Shown: one piece after another, positions 42,545-50,562 of the stretch
Layout of the letters: each line of letters opens with the position of its first letter
How positions within the stretch are numbered: the first letter of the stretch is position 1
Origin: Rhodovulum sp. 12E13
GTDB taxonomy: Bacteria > Pseudomonadota > Alphaproteobacteria > Rhodobacterales > Rhodobacteraceae
Assembly (NCBI RefSeq): GCF_003340565.1
Contig: NZ_QPLK01000019.1
Coordinates: 1-64,000, forward strand
Length of the DNA: 64,000 nt
Direction: 5' to 3'
Position numbers and translations under genes: made by a program
Notes under the pieces: model-generated
The model's database searches: none
Told to the model about the DNA's origin: nothing
Seen by the model: the letters and a program-made list of their open reading frames with translations, nothing else

Positions 42545-43086
42545 CGCATCAGGCTCTCGGCATGGGCCGCGCCGAGGCCGATCGCCTCGTAGTGGGCCCG
42601 TGCGGCATCGAGCTTGGTGAACACGTCTTCGTAGCCCATCGCCCGGCCCTCGGGATCGACGTAGACGTATCCGCCGGTGACGTGGAACAACGTCACCATC
42701 TCGTCGACGCCGTCGGGCACGACGAGGGTGTGCGTCTCGCCCGGCGGCTCGAAGGCGTAAGCGCCCGGTACCGCCTGCCAGTCGTGCTCGAGGTAGTGCC
42801 AGCGCCCGCGCAGCGTGATCGCATGGACCGGGCCGGCATGGCGGTGGCGCGACAGCACGCCCGAATTGCGTACGCGCAGCAGATTCACGTAATAGCCCTG
42901 GCTGACGCACAGCACGAGCGGGCGGAACCAGACGCCCTCGGCCTGCGGCACCCAGCTCTGCTCGTCGCCGTCGAGGTCGAGCGCGCCGGGCGCGAAGATG
43001 TCCGGCATCATGCCGAAGGGCTGCGGCCGGGCGTAGGGCTGCTTGGCGGGGTCCATGCGCCCCGCGTTCCGGTCGAGCTGGTTCAT
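42541..43086 (-). CDS. Cupin protein, 2,4'-dihydroxyacetophenone dioxygenase/ChrR-like
   Basis: A 181-residue single-domain beta-barrel protein. Cupin motif 1 reads SRHRHAGPVHAITLRGRWHYLEHDW, taken as H81, H83 and H88; motif 2 has EPPGETHTL (H119). The GRWHYLEHDW stretch is characteristic of the 2,4'-dihydroxyacetophenone dioxygenase-like group, non-heme iron enzymes that split the C-C bond of an alpha-hydroxyketone. The start is behind a strong AGGAGG and overlaps the transketolase C-subunit stop. A dioxygenase or isomerase role on a hydroxyketone or sugar would fit the neighbours, but related cupins also act as isomerases or sensors. Confidence 0.75.
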   Translation of the reverse strand: MNQLDRNAGRMDPAKQPYARPQPFGMMPDIFAPGALDLDGDEQSWVPQAEGVWFRPLVLCVSQGYYVNLLRVRNSGVLSRHRHAGPVHAITLRGRWHYLEHDWQAVPGAYAFEPPGETHTLVVPDGVDEMVTLFHVTGGYVYVDPEGRAMGYEDVFTKLDAARAHYEAIGLGAAHAESLMR

Positions 43087-44090
43087 GTCGGGCCTCCTGC
43101 GCCTGCTCCATCCTGTCGTATCGCGGACTCGAAGGCGGGCAGGTCGACGCCGTATTTCGCCTCGAGGTATTCCTGAGAGCCGCATTCGAAGAAGCTGTCG
43201 GCGAGGCCGATGCGCGTCATCGGGCGGTGCAGCCCCGCCTCGTAGAGCGCCTCGATTACCAGCGTCGTCAGCCCGCCGGTCGTCTTGTGGTTCTCGGCCA
43301 CGATCAGCCGCTGGTGGTCGCGCGCGAACGAGAGCACGGCGGCCGCGTCGAACGGCTTGATGGTGCTCAGGTGCAGCACGCTTGGATCGTGGCCCTCGGC
43401 GGCGGTCGAGCGGCAGGCTTCGAGGGCGCGGGCGCTCATGTAGCCGGTGGCAATGATGCCCACCCGGCCGTCGCCCGCGCGCAGCACCTGCCCCTTGCCA
43501 AAGGTGAAGCGGTAGTCGTCTCCGAGCTCGACCGGCACCTTGCCCCGCAGATTTCGCACGTAGACCGTGCCGGGGATGTCGGCCGCCGCGCGCACCACCT
43601 GCTTGAGCTCGGTCGCGTCGCAGGGGTCGATCACCGCGAGATCGGCGATGCCGCGCATCATGTTGAGATCCTCGGTCGCCTGGTGGGTGGCGCCGTAGCC
43701 GTTCACGAGGCCGGGCATGCCGGCGAAGATCTTCACGTTGGCCTTCGAATGGGCGCAGGCGATGGCGACGAAATCGTAGGCGCGGCGGGTGATGAACACC
43801 GAGTAGGTCGTGCAGAAGGCGATCTTGCCGACCTTCGACAGGCCCGCCGCCACCATCATCAGGTTCTGCTCGGCCATGCCGACGTTGAAGAAGCGGTCGG
43901 GATGGGCGTCGCGGAACGGCAGGATATCGCTGTAGCGGCCCATGTCGGCGGTGAGCCCGACGATCTCGGGGCGCTCGTGGCCCAGCTCGGCCAGCGTGCG
44001 GCCGAAGGGGGCGAGCTCGGTCTGCTTGCCGGCCACCTCGACGATCTCGCCCATGCCGCGGGTGCGGTTCGCGATCGGTGCGTCAGGCAT
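43083..44090 (-). CDS. Transketolase-like protein, C-terminal subunit
   Basis: A 335-residue protein covering the pyrimidine-binding and C-terminal domains of transketolase. The catalytic glutamate is E74 in FFNVGMAEQNLMMVAAGLS. The following CTTYSVFITRRAYDFV and the conserved GATHQATEDLNMMR loop are also transketolase-type. It overlaps the N-subunit gene by 8 bp. Split transketolases of this kind are usually pathway-specific rather than pentose-phosphate enzymes; known examples act on modified sugars such as sulfosugars or apiose-type intermediates. It must pair with the N-terminal subunit to be active. Confidence 0.88.
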   Translation of the reverse strand: MPDAPIANRTRGMGEIVEVAGKQTELAPFGRTLAELGHERPEIVGLTADMGRYSDILPFRDAHPDRFFNVGMAEQNLMMVAAGLSKVGKIAFCTTYSVFITRRAYDFVAIACAHSKANVKIFAGMPGLVNGYGATHQATEDLNMMRGIADLAVIDPCDATELKQVVRAAADIPGTVYVRNLRGKVPVELGDDYRFTFGKGQVLRAGDGRVGIIATGYMSARALEACRSTAAEGHDPSVLHLSTIKPFDAAAVLSFARDHQRLIVAENHKTTGGLTTLVIEALYEAGLHRPMTRIGLADSFFECGSQEYLEAKYGVDLPAFESAIRQDGAGAGGPT

Positions 44091-44946
44091 TGCCGGCCTC
44101 CAGTTCGGCGATCAGCGCGTCCCATTCGTCGTCGGCGATACGCACGAAATGCGCCCGCTCGCGCGCCACGATGGTCGGCACGCCGTGACCCGGCGTGGTG
44201 CGCATGACGATGGCCTTGGGCCGTCCGTCGGCGGCCCGCGCACCCGCGAGCGCCGCGACGAGGGCGCCCATGTCGTTGCCATCCACCTCGGTCGTGTCCC
44301 AGCCGAAGGCGGCCATCTTGTCGGCCACCGGCTCGATCGCCACGGTCACCGGCCCGTCGGCCTGGATGCCGTTGCAGTCGATCAGCGCCACGAGGTTGTC
44401 GCAGCGGAAGGTGGCCGCGCCCATCGCCGCCTCCCAGGTCGAGCCCTCCTGCAGTTCGCCGTCGGAGAACTCGCAGAAGGCCCGGGCGGGCGAGCCGTCC
44501 ATCCGCAGGCCCATCGCCATGCCGACCGCCTGGCCGAGGCCGTGACCGAGCGAGCCGCCGACGATCTCGACACCGACCGTCTCGTCGAAGGTGCTCATCG
44601 GCAGGGCCGAGCCGTTGAGGCCGTAGGAGGGCAGCAGCGCCTCGTCCATGTAGCCGGCCTCGGCCAGCACGGCATACATGGCGATCGAGTAGTGACCGGT
44701 CGACAGCAGGAAGCGGTCACGATCCGGCCAGTCGGGGCGCGCGCTGTCGTGGCGCATCTCGTGGAAGTAGAGGGCGGCGAGGCAGTCGGCCATCGCCAGC
44801 CCCTGCGCGATGTAGCCCTCGCCCTTGCCGGCGGCCATGCCCATCATCTTGCGGCGCAGGGCGAAGGCACGCCGGCGCAGCTCGTCGAGATCGGGGGCGC
44901 CGGGCGGGTGGTTGCTCGGGGCGGCCGTGGCCGGGGATGTGGTCAT
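44083..44946 (-). CDS. Transketolase-like protein, N-terminal (TPP) subunit
   Basis: A 287-residue protein with the TPP phosphate-binding region. GGSLGHGLGQAVGMAMG is conserved. The GDG-x-N motif appears as FSDGELQEGSTWEA (D162) and ALIDCNGIQADG (N192), so the first glycine of GDG is serine. H85 in LSTGHYSIAMYA matches a substrate or TPP histidine. The start ATG is 25 bp after the lactonase stop, behind AAGAGAGA. It forms an active enzyme with the C-subunit, transferring a two-carbon unit between keto and aldehyde substrates. The operon context says the substrate is a dedicated catabolic intermediate. Confidence 0.88.
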   Translation of the reverse strand: MTTSPATAAPSNHPPGAPDLDELRRRAFALRRKMMGMAAGKGEGYIAQGLAMADCLAALYFHEMRHDSARPDWPDRDRFLLSTGHYSIAMYAVLAEAGYMDEALLPSYGLNGSALPMSTFDETVGVEIVGGSLGHGLGQAVGMAMGLRMDGSPARAFCEFSDGELQEGSTWEAAMGAATFRCDNLVALIDCNGIQADGPVTVAIEPVADKMAAFGWDTTEVDGNDMGALVAALAGARAADGRPKAIVMRTTPGHGVPTIVARERAHFVRIADDEWDALIAELEAGNA

Positions 44947-44971
44947 GCGGTCTCTCTCTTGCAGGGCTCTC

Positions 44972-45895
44972 TCACGACGCGGGCTGTGGCGGCACGGGCA
45001 GGCCCGGCCTGGCCCAGGGCATGCGCACGAGCCGCCCGGTGGTCGACAGCGTGACGTAGGCCACCTCCGGGTCGCGGAGATCGAAACAGATGTTGGTGGT
45101 GTAGGGATCGGGCAGCGCGACGCGCTCGACGAGCCCACCCCGTGGCGAGATCACGACGATCCCGCCGAAGCGCAGGGTGGCCACGGCCACGTTGCCACCC
45201 GCCTCGACGGCGAGGCTGTCGTAGCGCTGGAAACCGGGCAGGCCGGCCACGAGTTCGCCACCGGTGGGCGAGGGCCAGTCGGCCTGCCGCAGCACGCCGG
45301 GGCCCTCGACGGGCCACGACCAGAGCCGCCCGCTCGACGTCTCGGCGACGTAGAGGGTGGCGCCGTCGGGCGACAGGCCGATTCCGTTGGGCCCGATCAG
45401 GGGAAAGGCGGCCTCGACGATGCGCGTGCCGTCGCAGGCGGCGTGGTAAACCGCACCGAAATCGAGCGTCCGCCCCGAGCGGTGCCCATGGTCGGTGAAC
45501 CAGATCCCGCCATGGGCGTCGCACACGAGATCGTTCGGCGCGCGCAGCGGCGTGCCCTCGCACTCGGTGTAGAGCGTCTCGACGGCGCCGGTCCCGGGAT
45601 CGACCCGCTGGATCGAGCCGCCCGAATTGTCGGGCGCGCGGCCTGTCGGGCGCCAACCGTTCTCCGTCTCCCACGAGAAGCCGCCGTTGTTGGCGACGTA
45701 GAGCATGCCGTCGGCACCGAGCGCGGCGCCGTTCGGCCCGCCGCCCGTCTGGGCGAGGCGCGTGGCGCCGCCGTCGGGCGCGATCCTCGTCAGGCAGCCG
45801 CGGGCGATCTCGGTCACCACGACGCTGCCGTCGGGCATCGCGACGGGGCCTTCGGGAAAGGCGAGGCCCTCGGCCATCGTCTCGAACCGGGTCAT
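44972..45895 (-). CDS. SMP-30/gluconolactonase family lactonase
   Basis: A 307-residue beta-propeller. The metal ligands of the family can be read as E15 (AFPEGPV), N121 (APNDLV), N170 (GPNGIGLS) and D226 (YDSLAV). There is no signal peptide, so it acts in the cytoplasm. It would open a sugar or gamma-lactone to the hydroxy acid. The ATG overlaps the TctA stop as ATGA, tying the lactonase to the transporter. A gamma-lactone opened here gives a 4-hydroxyacid, which is the substrate class of the kinase and dehydrogenase encoded at 36762-40634; this link is inference. Confidence 0.85.
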   Translation of the reverse strand: MTRFETMAEGLAFPEGPVAMPDGSVVVTEIARGCLTRIAPDGGATRLAQTGGGPNGAALGADGMLYVANNGGFSWETENGWRPTGRAPDNSGGSIQRVDPGTGAVETLYTECEGTPLRAPNDLVCDAHGGIWFTDHGHRSGRTLDFGAVYHAACDGTRIVEAAFPLIGPNGIGLSPDGATLYVAETSSGRLWSWPVEGPGVLRQADWPSPTGGELVAGLPGFQRYDSLAVEAGGNVAVATLRFGGIVVISPRGGLVERVALPDPYTTNICFDLRDPEVAYVTLSTTGRLVRMPWARPGLPVPPQPAS

Positions 45896-47382
45896 CGCGC
45901 CATCTCCCGCTCCGCCCGCGCCCGACCGCGATGCCGCCAGGCCGAGAAGACCAGCGAGGCGGCGGCGAAGGCAAGGATGGACGCGGTCAGCGGTTGCAAC
46001 AGCCACTCGTAGCTGCCCTGGTGCAGGATCATCGAGCGGCGGAAATTCTCCTCGGCGATCGGGCCGACGATCACGGCGATCAGGAGCGGGGCGACCGGGT
46101 AGCGCGCCTTGGTCATCAGGTAGCCGAGCACCCCGGCGAGCAGCATCACCAGCACGTCGAACGTGGTGTTGCGCACGGCATAGGCGCCCACGACGCAGAA
46201 CAGGATGACGATGGGCCAAAGATACACCGACGGGATCCGGATGACCCGGATCCACAGCCGGATCCCGAGCAGGCCGATGGCGAGAAGGCACAGATAGGCG
46301 AGCGCCATCCCCAGGAACGAGCCGTAGATCAGCTCGGGTGCCGTGTTGAAGAGGCCGGGCCCCGGCTGCACCCCGGCGATCAGGAGCGCGCCCAGCAGCA
46401 CCGCGGCCTGCGTGTTGCCGGGGATGCCCAGCGCGAACGTTGGAACGAGCGAGCCCATGTTGCTGGCATTGTTCGCCGCCTCAGCGGCCACCACGCCGCG
46501 CGGCTCTCCCTGCCCGAAGGGCGCCGCGGCGCCGCCGAAGCGCTTGGCCTCGTTGTAGGCGATGTAGCCGCCGATATCGCCGCCGACGCCGGGCAGCATC
46601 CCCGTGCCGAAACCGATCGCGCTTGCGCCGGCCGTGGTCGGCAGCAGACGCCGCGCCCAGCCCGCGCCGATGCCGAAGCCGCCGATCTCGCGGCGATCGA
46701 GGCGCGAGGCGATGGCGCGTTCGAGCTGGGTCAGCGCTTCGGCCATGCCGAAGATCCCGACCAGCAGCGGGATGAGCTGGATGCCGCCCGACAGGTCGGA
46801 ACTGCCGAACGACAGGCGCGGAAAGCCCGCAACCGGGTCGAACCCGATCGAAGCGATCAGCAGGCCAAGCGCGGCGGCGACGAACCCCTTGGAAATCTGC
46901 CCGCCCCCGATCGAGGCGATGATGGTCAGGGCGAGGACGGCGATGGCGAAGTATTCCGGGGTGCCGAACGACAGCGCGTAGCGCGCGAGCACCGGGGCGA
47001 AGAAGGCCAGCAGCGCCGTGCCGATCAGCCCGCCCGCGACGCTGGCAAGCAGCGACAGCGTCAGGGCCTCGCCGGCCCGACCCTTCTGCGCCATGGGGTA
47101 GCCGTCGAGCGTGGTCGCAGCCGACGAAGGCGTGCCGGGCGTATTGATGAGCACGGCCGGAATCGCGCCGGCGTAGCAGGCGCCGTTGTAGATGCCGAGC
47201 AGAAGAACGAGGCCGGTCAACGGGTCGAGGGTGAAGGTGAAGGGCAGGAACATCGCCATGCCGACCGTCGCCGACAGGCCGGGGATCGCCCCGATCGAGA
47301 CGCCGAGCAGCACCCCGATCGGGACCATGGCCAGCACCGACCAGTCCTGCAGGACGGCGAAGCCCTCGGCCCAGCCGCTCAT
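45892..47382 (-). CDS. tctA: Tripartite tricarboxylate transporter, large membrane subunit TctA
   Basis: A 496-residue membrane protein with about 12 helices. The family signature around GVSIGAIPGLSATVGMAM, the VLINTPGTPSSAATTLDGYP motif and the second repeat GMLPGVGGDIGGYIAYNEAKRF are all present. It forms the sodium- or proton-driven uptake channel with TctB, fed by a periplasmic TctC. The start overlaps the TctB stop as ATGA. TTT systems import carboxylates such as citrate, tartrate or terephthalate, so the substrate of this operon probably carries a carboxylate. Confidence 0.93.
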   Translation of the reverse strand: MSGWAEGFAVLQDWSVLAMVPIGVLLGVSIGAIPGLSATVGMAMFLPFTFTLDPLTGLVLLLGIYNGACYAGAIPAVLINTPGTPSSAATTLDGYPMAQKGRAGEALTLSLLASVAGGLIGTALLAFFAPVLARYALSFGTPEYFAIAVLALTIIASIGGGQISKGFVAAALGLLIASIGFDPVAGFPRLSFGSSDLSGGIQLIPLLVGIFGMAEALTQLERAIASRLDRREIGGFGIGAGWARRLLPTTAGASAIGFGTGMLPGVGGDIGGYIAYNEAKRFGGAAAPFGQGEPRGVVAAEAANNASNMGSLVPTFALGIPGNTQAAVLLGALLIAGVQPGPGLFNTAPELIYGSFLGMALAYLCLLAIGLLGIRLWIRVIRIPSVYLWPIVILFCVVGAYAVRNTTFDVLVMLLAGVLGYLMTKARYPVAPLLIAVIVGPIAEENFRRSMILHQGSYEWLLQPLTASILAFAAASLVFSAWRHRGRARAEREMAR

Positions 47383-47840
47383 ATCAGCATGCCCCCGATG
47401 CGCGTGGCCGGCAGGGGCACCGAGAGAAGCACGCGAAACAGAAGGTAGGTGAGCGCCGTCAGGCCGGCCGGCAGCGTCGCCAGCGCGAGCGGCGAGCGCA
47501 CCCCCAGGAGCACCATCTGGCAGGTCAGGAAGGCGAAGGTCGAGGCGGGAAAGCCCCAGCGCTCCAGCGTTGCGAGATAGGCGAGGGTCAGGCCGATGGT
47601 GCCGGCGACGCGGAGCAGCATCGCCCCCCGTGGCATCCCGTCGTGCGGCTCGCGGGCGACGAGCAGGCGCAGGCCGAGGCCCACAAGCGCGGCGCCGGCG
47701 GCCATCGGAAGGAAGGCCGGCCCGGGGTCGTTGGGCAGCATTCCCGGCCGGATGCCCATGGCGGCCCAGAGTGCGCCCGCCCCCAGCAGGATCACCAGCA
47801 GGGGCGGGACGACAGAGCCCGTCTGAGGCGTCGACGGCAT
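47379..47840 (-). CDS. tctB: Tripartite tricarboxylate transporter, small membrane subunit TctB
   Basis: A 153-residue protein with four hydrophobic segments (about 10-28, 40-60, 76-95 and 103-137). The PNDPGPAFLPMAAGAALVGLG stretch is the TctB hallmark. It lies 5 bp after the TctC stop and overlaps the TctA start. It has no known catalytic role; it completes the transporter. Confidence 0.88.
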   Translation of the reverse strand: MPSTPQTGSVVPPLLVILLGAGALWAAMGIRPGMLPNDPGPAFLPMAAGAALVGLGLRLLVAREPHDGMPRGAMLLRVAGTIGLTLAYLATLERWGFPASTFAFLTCQMVLLGVRSPLALATLPAGLTALTYLLFRVLLSVPLPATRIGGMLI

Positions 47841-47845
47841 GGACT

Positions 47846-48823
47846 TTACTGCGCGAGGCCCAACTGCTCGAGAAGCTCGCCATAGCGCTGATACTCGGCG
47901 GCGAGGTAGGCGTCGTAGTCGGCGGCGCCGAGATAGGCCGGGTTCACCCCGCTCTGCTCGACATAGGCGTTGAACGAATCTGAGCGGAAGGCGGCCTCGA
48001 AGCAGGAATTGAGCGCCTCCACCCGGTCGGCGGGCGTGCCGGCCGGCACCGCGAGGCCGAAGATCGAGCCGCCGGTGACGTCGATGCCCTGCTCCGCGAG
48101 TGTCGGCGTGTCGGGCAGGATCGCGATGCGGCTGTCGCTTGCGACGCCGAGCGGCACCAGCGCCTCCTCGGCCACCTGGCCCACGACGTTCGAGGCGTTC
48201 GTGACCAGCAGATCGACCTCGCCGCTCAGGGCCGCCGGAATCGCCATGGCGTCGCCCTGGTAGGGGATGTTGACGAGCTGCCCCGTCACGCCCGTGTTGC
48301 GCGCCATGTCCTCGAAGGTGATCGCGTAGGGGCTGGCCGGACCGGAGGTGGCGACCCGGATAGTCTCGCCGCCCTTGGCCGCGTCGACGACGTCCTGCAG
48401 CGAATCGTAGGGCGGGTCAGGCGTGACGAAGAAACCGTGGGGGTCGAAGACGAAGCGCATGACGGCGCTGAAGTCCTGGTGCGTGATGTCGCTCAGGCCC
48501 ATGTGCGAGACGGCGCTGATCTCCGTCGGCGTCGTGGCGATCGTGTAGCCGTCGGCGTCGGAGTTGCGCACCGTGTCGAGCGCGATCACCCCCGAGCCGC
48601 CCGGCTGGTTGGTGATGACGATCTCGGTGCCGCAGGTCTCCTCGGCCGCGGCGGCGAGCGCGCGCGTGTTCGTGTCGGTCGAGCCCCCGGCGGCGAAGCC
48701 GATGACGATGCGGATCGGCTCGGACGGGAATTGCTGGGCCGCGACGGCTGTTGCAGCCGTCGTGGCCAGAAGCGCGGACAAGCCCGTGCAGAGGGCGCGG
48801 ACGCCCCGGTTCATCGTGGTCAT
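47846..48823 (-). CDS. tctC: Tripartite tricarboxylate transporter receptor (TctC/Bug family)
   Basis: A periplasmic receptor, 325 residues from the ATG at 48821-48823 (MTTMNRGVRAL), which follows GGGAGGAG; the frame opens earlier but lacks a ribosome site. A signal peptide ends near ATAVAAQ. Family motifs are EPIRIVIGFAAGGSTDTNTRAL, ITNQPGGSGVIALDTV and the late DTPTLAEQG. It is the first gene of the 13-gene operon, divergent from the IclR regulator gene. Bug proteins bind carboxylates and some aromatic acids. Confidence 0.92.
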   Translation of the reverse strand: MTTMNRGVRALCTGLSALLATTAATAVAAQQFPSEPIRIVIGFAAGGSTDTNTRALAAAAEETCGTEIVITNQPGGSGVIALDTVRNSDADGYTIATTPTEISAVSHMGLSDITHQDFSAVMRFVFDPHGFFVTPDPPYDSLQDVVDAAKGGETIRVATSGPASPYAITFEDMARNTGVTGQLVNIPYQGDAMAIPAALSGEVDLLVTNASNVVGQVAEEALVPLGVASDSRIAILPDTPTLAEQGIDVTGGSIFGLAVPAGTPADRVEALNSCFEAAFRSDSFNAYVEQSGVNPAYLGAADYDAYLAAEYQRYGELLEQLGLAQ

Positions 48824-48867
48824 GCTGTCTCCTCCCTTGAGGCGCCCTGTCGGGCCGCCTTCAATTT

Positions 48868-48896
48868 GTCCGCAATCCGGATGCATAGTCCGTATT
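48868..48896. promoter_or_regulatory. Candidate IclR operator in the tctC/iclR-type divergent region
   Basis: GTCCGCAAT (48868-48876) and GTCCGTATT (48888-48896) are direct repeats with start points 20 bp apart, about two helical turns. The 8-bp palindrome ATCCGGAT (48875-48882) lies between them. The block is in the middle of the 157-bp gap between the two divergent start codons. Confidence 0.35.
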
Positions 48897-48980
48897 GTGA
48901 ACAGTCGGCAGATTGGCTTTCGTTTCGAGCCCTGTCAACATCGATCGGCGGGGCATCGCTGAGGGGCGGGAGACGGCGAC

Positions 48981-49838
48981 ATGGCACAAGACGGGGCCGA
49001 ACGGGGCGTGCGGCATCCGGCCGGGGGCGGGACGGCGCGGTCCGGGCCGGCACGGGCGCGGCAGGGGCAGACCGAAAGTGACCCGAAGAACTACGTGGCG
49101 TCGGTCGAGAAGGCGGTACGCCTGCTGGAGCTTTTCGACGAGGGCGAACCGGTCCTTTCCCTGCCGACGATCGTCGCGCGGAGCGGCTACACGCGCACGA
49201 CGGCCTATCGGCTGCTGAGCACGCTGGAGCGGGTCGGCTGGCTGTCCCGCAGCGGGGCGGGCTATCACCTGACACTGCGCGTTTTCCGCCTGGGCGCAAG
49301 CGCTGGCAACGCGCTGAAACTACGCGAGATCGCGGCCGAAGTGCTGGTCGATCTCGCGGCCCGGGGCGGCGAGACGGCCTATCTGATCGTGCCGGACGGC
49401 CTGCGCGGCGTGTGTCTGGAGCGCGTCGAGGGCCCTTCGCTCGTGCGGGTGATGGTGCTCGACGTGGGCAAGTCCCTGCCCCTTCATGTCGGCGGCGGAC
49501 CCACCGCCCTGCTAGCCCATCGCGACGACCTGCTCGAAGAGGTGTTCGCCTCGGGCCCGTTGCAGACGATGACCGGTGCGCCGCTGACGCCCGATGAGCT
49601 GCGCGACACGCTGCGCGGGATCCGCGAGCGAGGCTATTCGCGCAGCGCCGAGGACGTGACCGCGAGCGTTGGCGCCTTCGGCGCCCCGGTTTTCGACGCG
49701 CAGGGCACCGCCATCGCCGCCGTGAGCGTGGGAGGCATGCTGAAGACGCTGACCGAGAAGGAGTCGAAGCTGTCGGCCGCCCTTTGCGACGCGGCGGCGA
49801 GCATCTCTGCGCGGCTCGGCCATCGCCCCGGCACCTGA
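48981..49838 (+). CDS. IclR-family transcriptional regulator
   Basis: A 285-residue regulator. After a low-complexity N-terminus of about 35 residues, the winged helix spans 38-105 (VASVEKAVRLLELFDEG, then LPTIVARSGYTRTTAYRLLSTL). The IclR effector domain follows, with GGGPTALLAH, RERGYSRSAEDVT and VGAFGAPVFDAQGTAIAAVSVGG. The start ATG at 48981 has GGGAGACGG upstream. It is divergent from the TctC-led operon, so it is the likely controller; effectors for this family are small carboxylates or aromatic acids. The gene ends 37 bp from the convergent HAD gene. Confidence 0.9.
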   Translation: MAQDGAERGVRHPAGGGTARSGPARARQGQTESDPKNYVASVEKAVRLLELFDEGEPVLSLPTIVARSGYTRTTAYRLLSTLERVGWLSRSGAGYHLTLRVFRLGASAGNALKLREIAAEVLVDLAARGGETAYLIVPDGLRGVCLERVEGPSLVRVMVLDVGKSLPLHVGGGPTALLAHRDDLLEEVFASGPLQTMTGAPLTPDELRDTLRGIRERGYSRSAEDVTASVGAFGAPVFDAQGTAIAAVSVGGMLKTLTEKESKLSAALCDAAASISARLGHRPGT

Positions 49839-49841
49839 AGC

Positions 49842-49864
49842 GGCCCGTTGCGGCGTGTCGGGCC
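49842..49864. terminator. Small hairpin between convergent genes (possible terminator)
   Basis: GGCCCG (49842-49847) and CGGGCC (49859-49864) enclose an 11-nt loop in the 37-bp gap between the IclR-family and HAD genes. There is no T-tract, so function is doubtful. Confidence 0.28.
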
Positions 49865-49875
49865 TCCGAGCGCCG

Positions 49876-50562
49876 TCAGGCTGCCGAACCACGCCGAAGC
49901 GTGGCGGACAGCACCGCCGCGAGTGCAGGGACGTCATCGACCAGCGCGGCGGGGTGAAGGGCGGCGAGCGCCTCGGATGAGTAGAAGCCGTAGCTCACCG
50001 CCACGCAGGCCAGCCCGGCCGCGCGTGCCGCCTCGATGTCCTGCGGACCGTCGCCGACATAGACCGCCTCGGCCGGCTCGGCGCCGGCGCGGGCGAGGCC
50101 GAGCAGGATCGGCGCCGGATCCGGCTTGCGTTCCGCGGTATCCTCCGCGGTCACGATCGCGGACAGGTCCGCCGGGTCGATGCCCGCCACGGAAAGGTCG
50201 ATCAGGGTCCGCTCCTTGCCCTTGTTGGTCACGAGGCTGGGCACGCGGCCCGCGGCGCGCAGCCCGGCGATCAGCTCGGCCGCTCCGGAAAAGACCTGCA
50301 CGAACGCGGCGCAGTCGGGATAGGCCTCGCTGTAGGCCTCGTAGAGCCGGTCGGCCTCGCCCGGCGCGACGAGGCCGAACACCTCGCGCGGGCGCATCGC
50401 GAACAGGTCGGCCGGCAGGTCGCGCGGGGGAAAGGGAATGGCCAGGTGCCGCTCGAACACGCGGGCATAGCACGCCTCCACCGCCGCGCGGGTATCGACG
50501 AGCGTGCCATCGAGATCGAACATGACGTGGCGGGCCTCGCCCGGCCGACGCGGGACGCTCAT
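49876..50562 (-). CDS. HAD-family phosphatase (phosphoglycolate phosphatase-like)
   Basis: A 228-residue HAD hydrolase. Motif I is VMFDLDGTLVDT (nucleophile D16, acid D18), motif II VTNKG, motif III lysine in ERKPDPAPI and motif IV VGDGPQDIEAARAAG. The C1 cap (about 25-95) is helical, as in Gph and beta-phosphoglucomutase. The ATG overlaps the FGGY kinase stop as ATGA. It is the last gene of a sugar-transporter operon with two kinases, so it probably dephosphorylates a sugar or polyol phosphate made by them or relieves a toxic intermediate. Confidence 0.87.
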   Translation of the reverse strand: MSVPRRPGEARHVMFDLDGTLVDTRAAVEACYARVFERHLAIPFPPRDLPADLFAMRPREVFGLVAPGEADRLYEAYSEAYPDCAAFVQVFSGAAELIAGLRAAGRVPSLVTNKGKERTLIDLSVAGIDPADLSAIVTAEDTAERKPDPAPILLGLARAGAEPAEAVYVGDGPQDIEAARAAGLACVAVSYGFYSSEALAALHPAALVDDVPALAAVLSATLRRGSAA

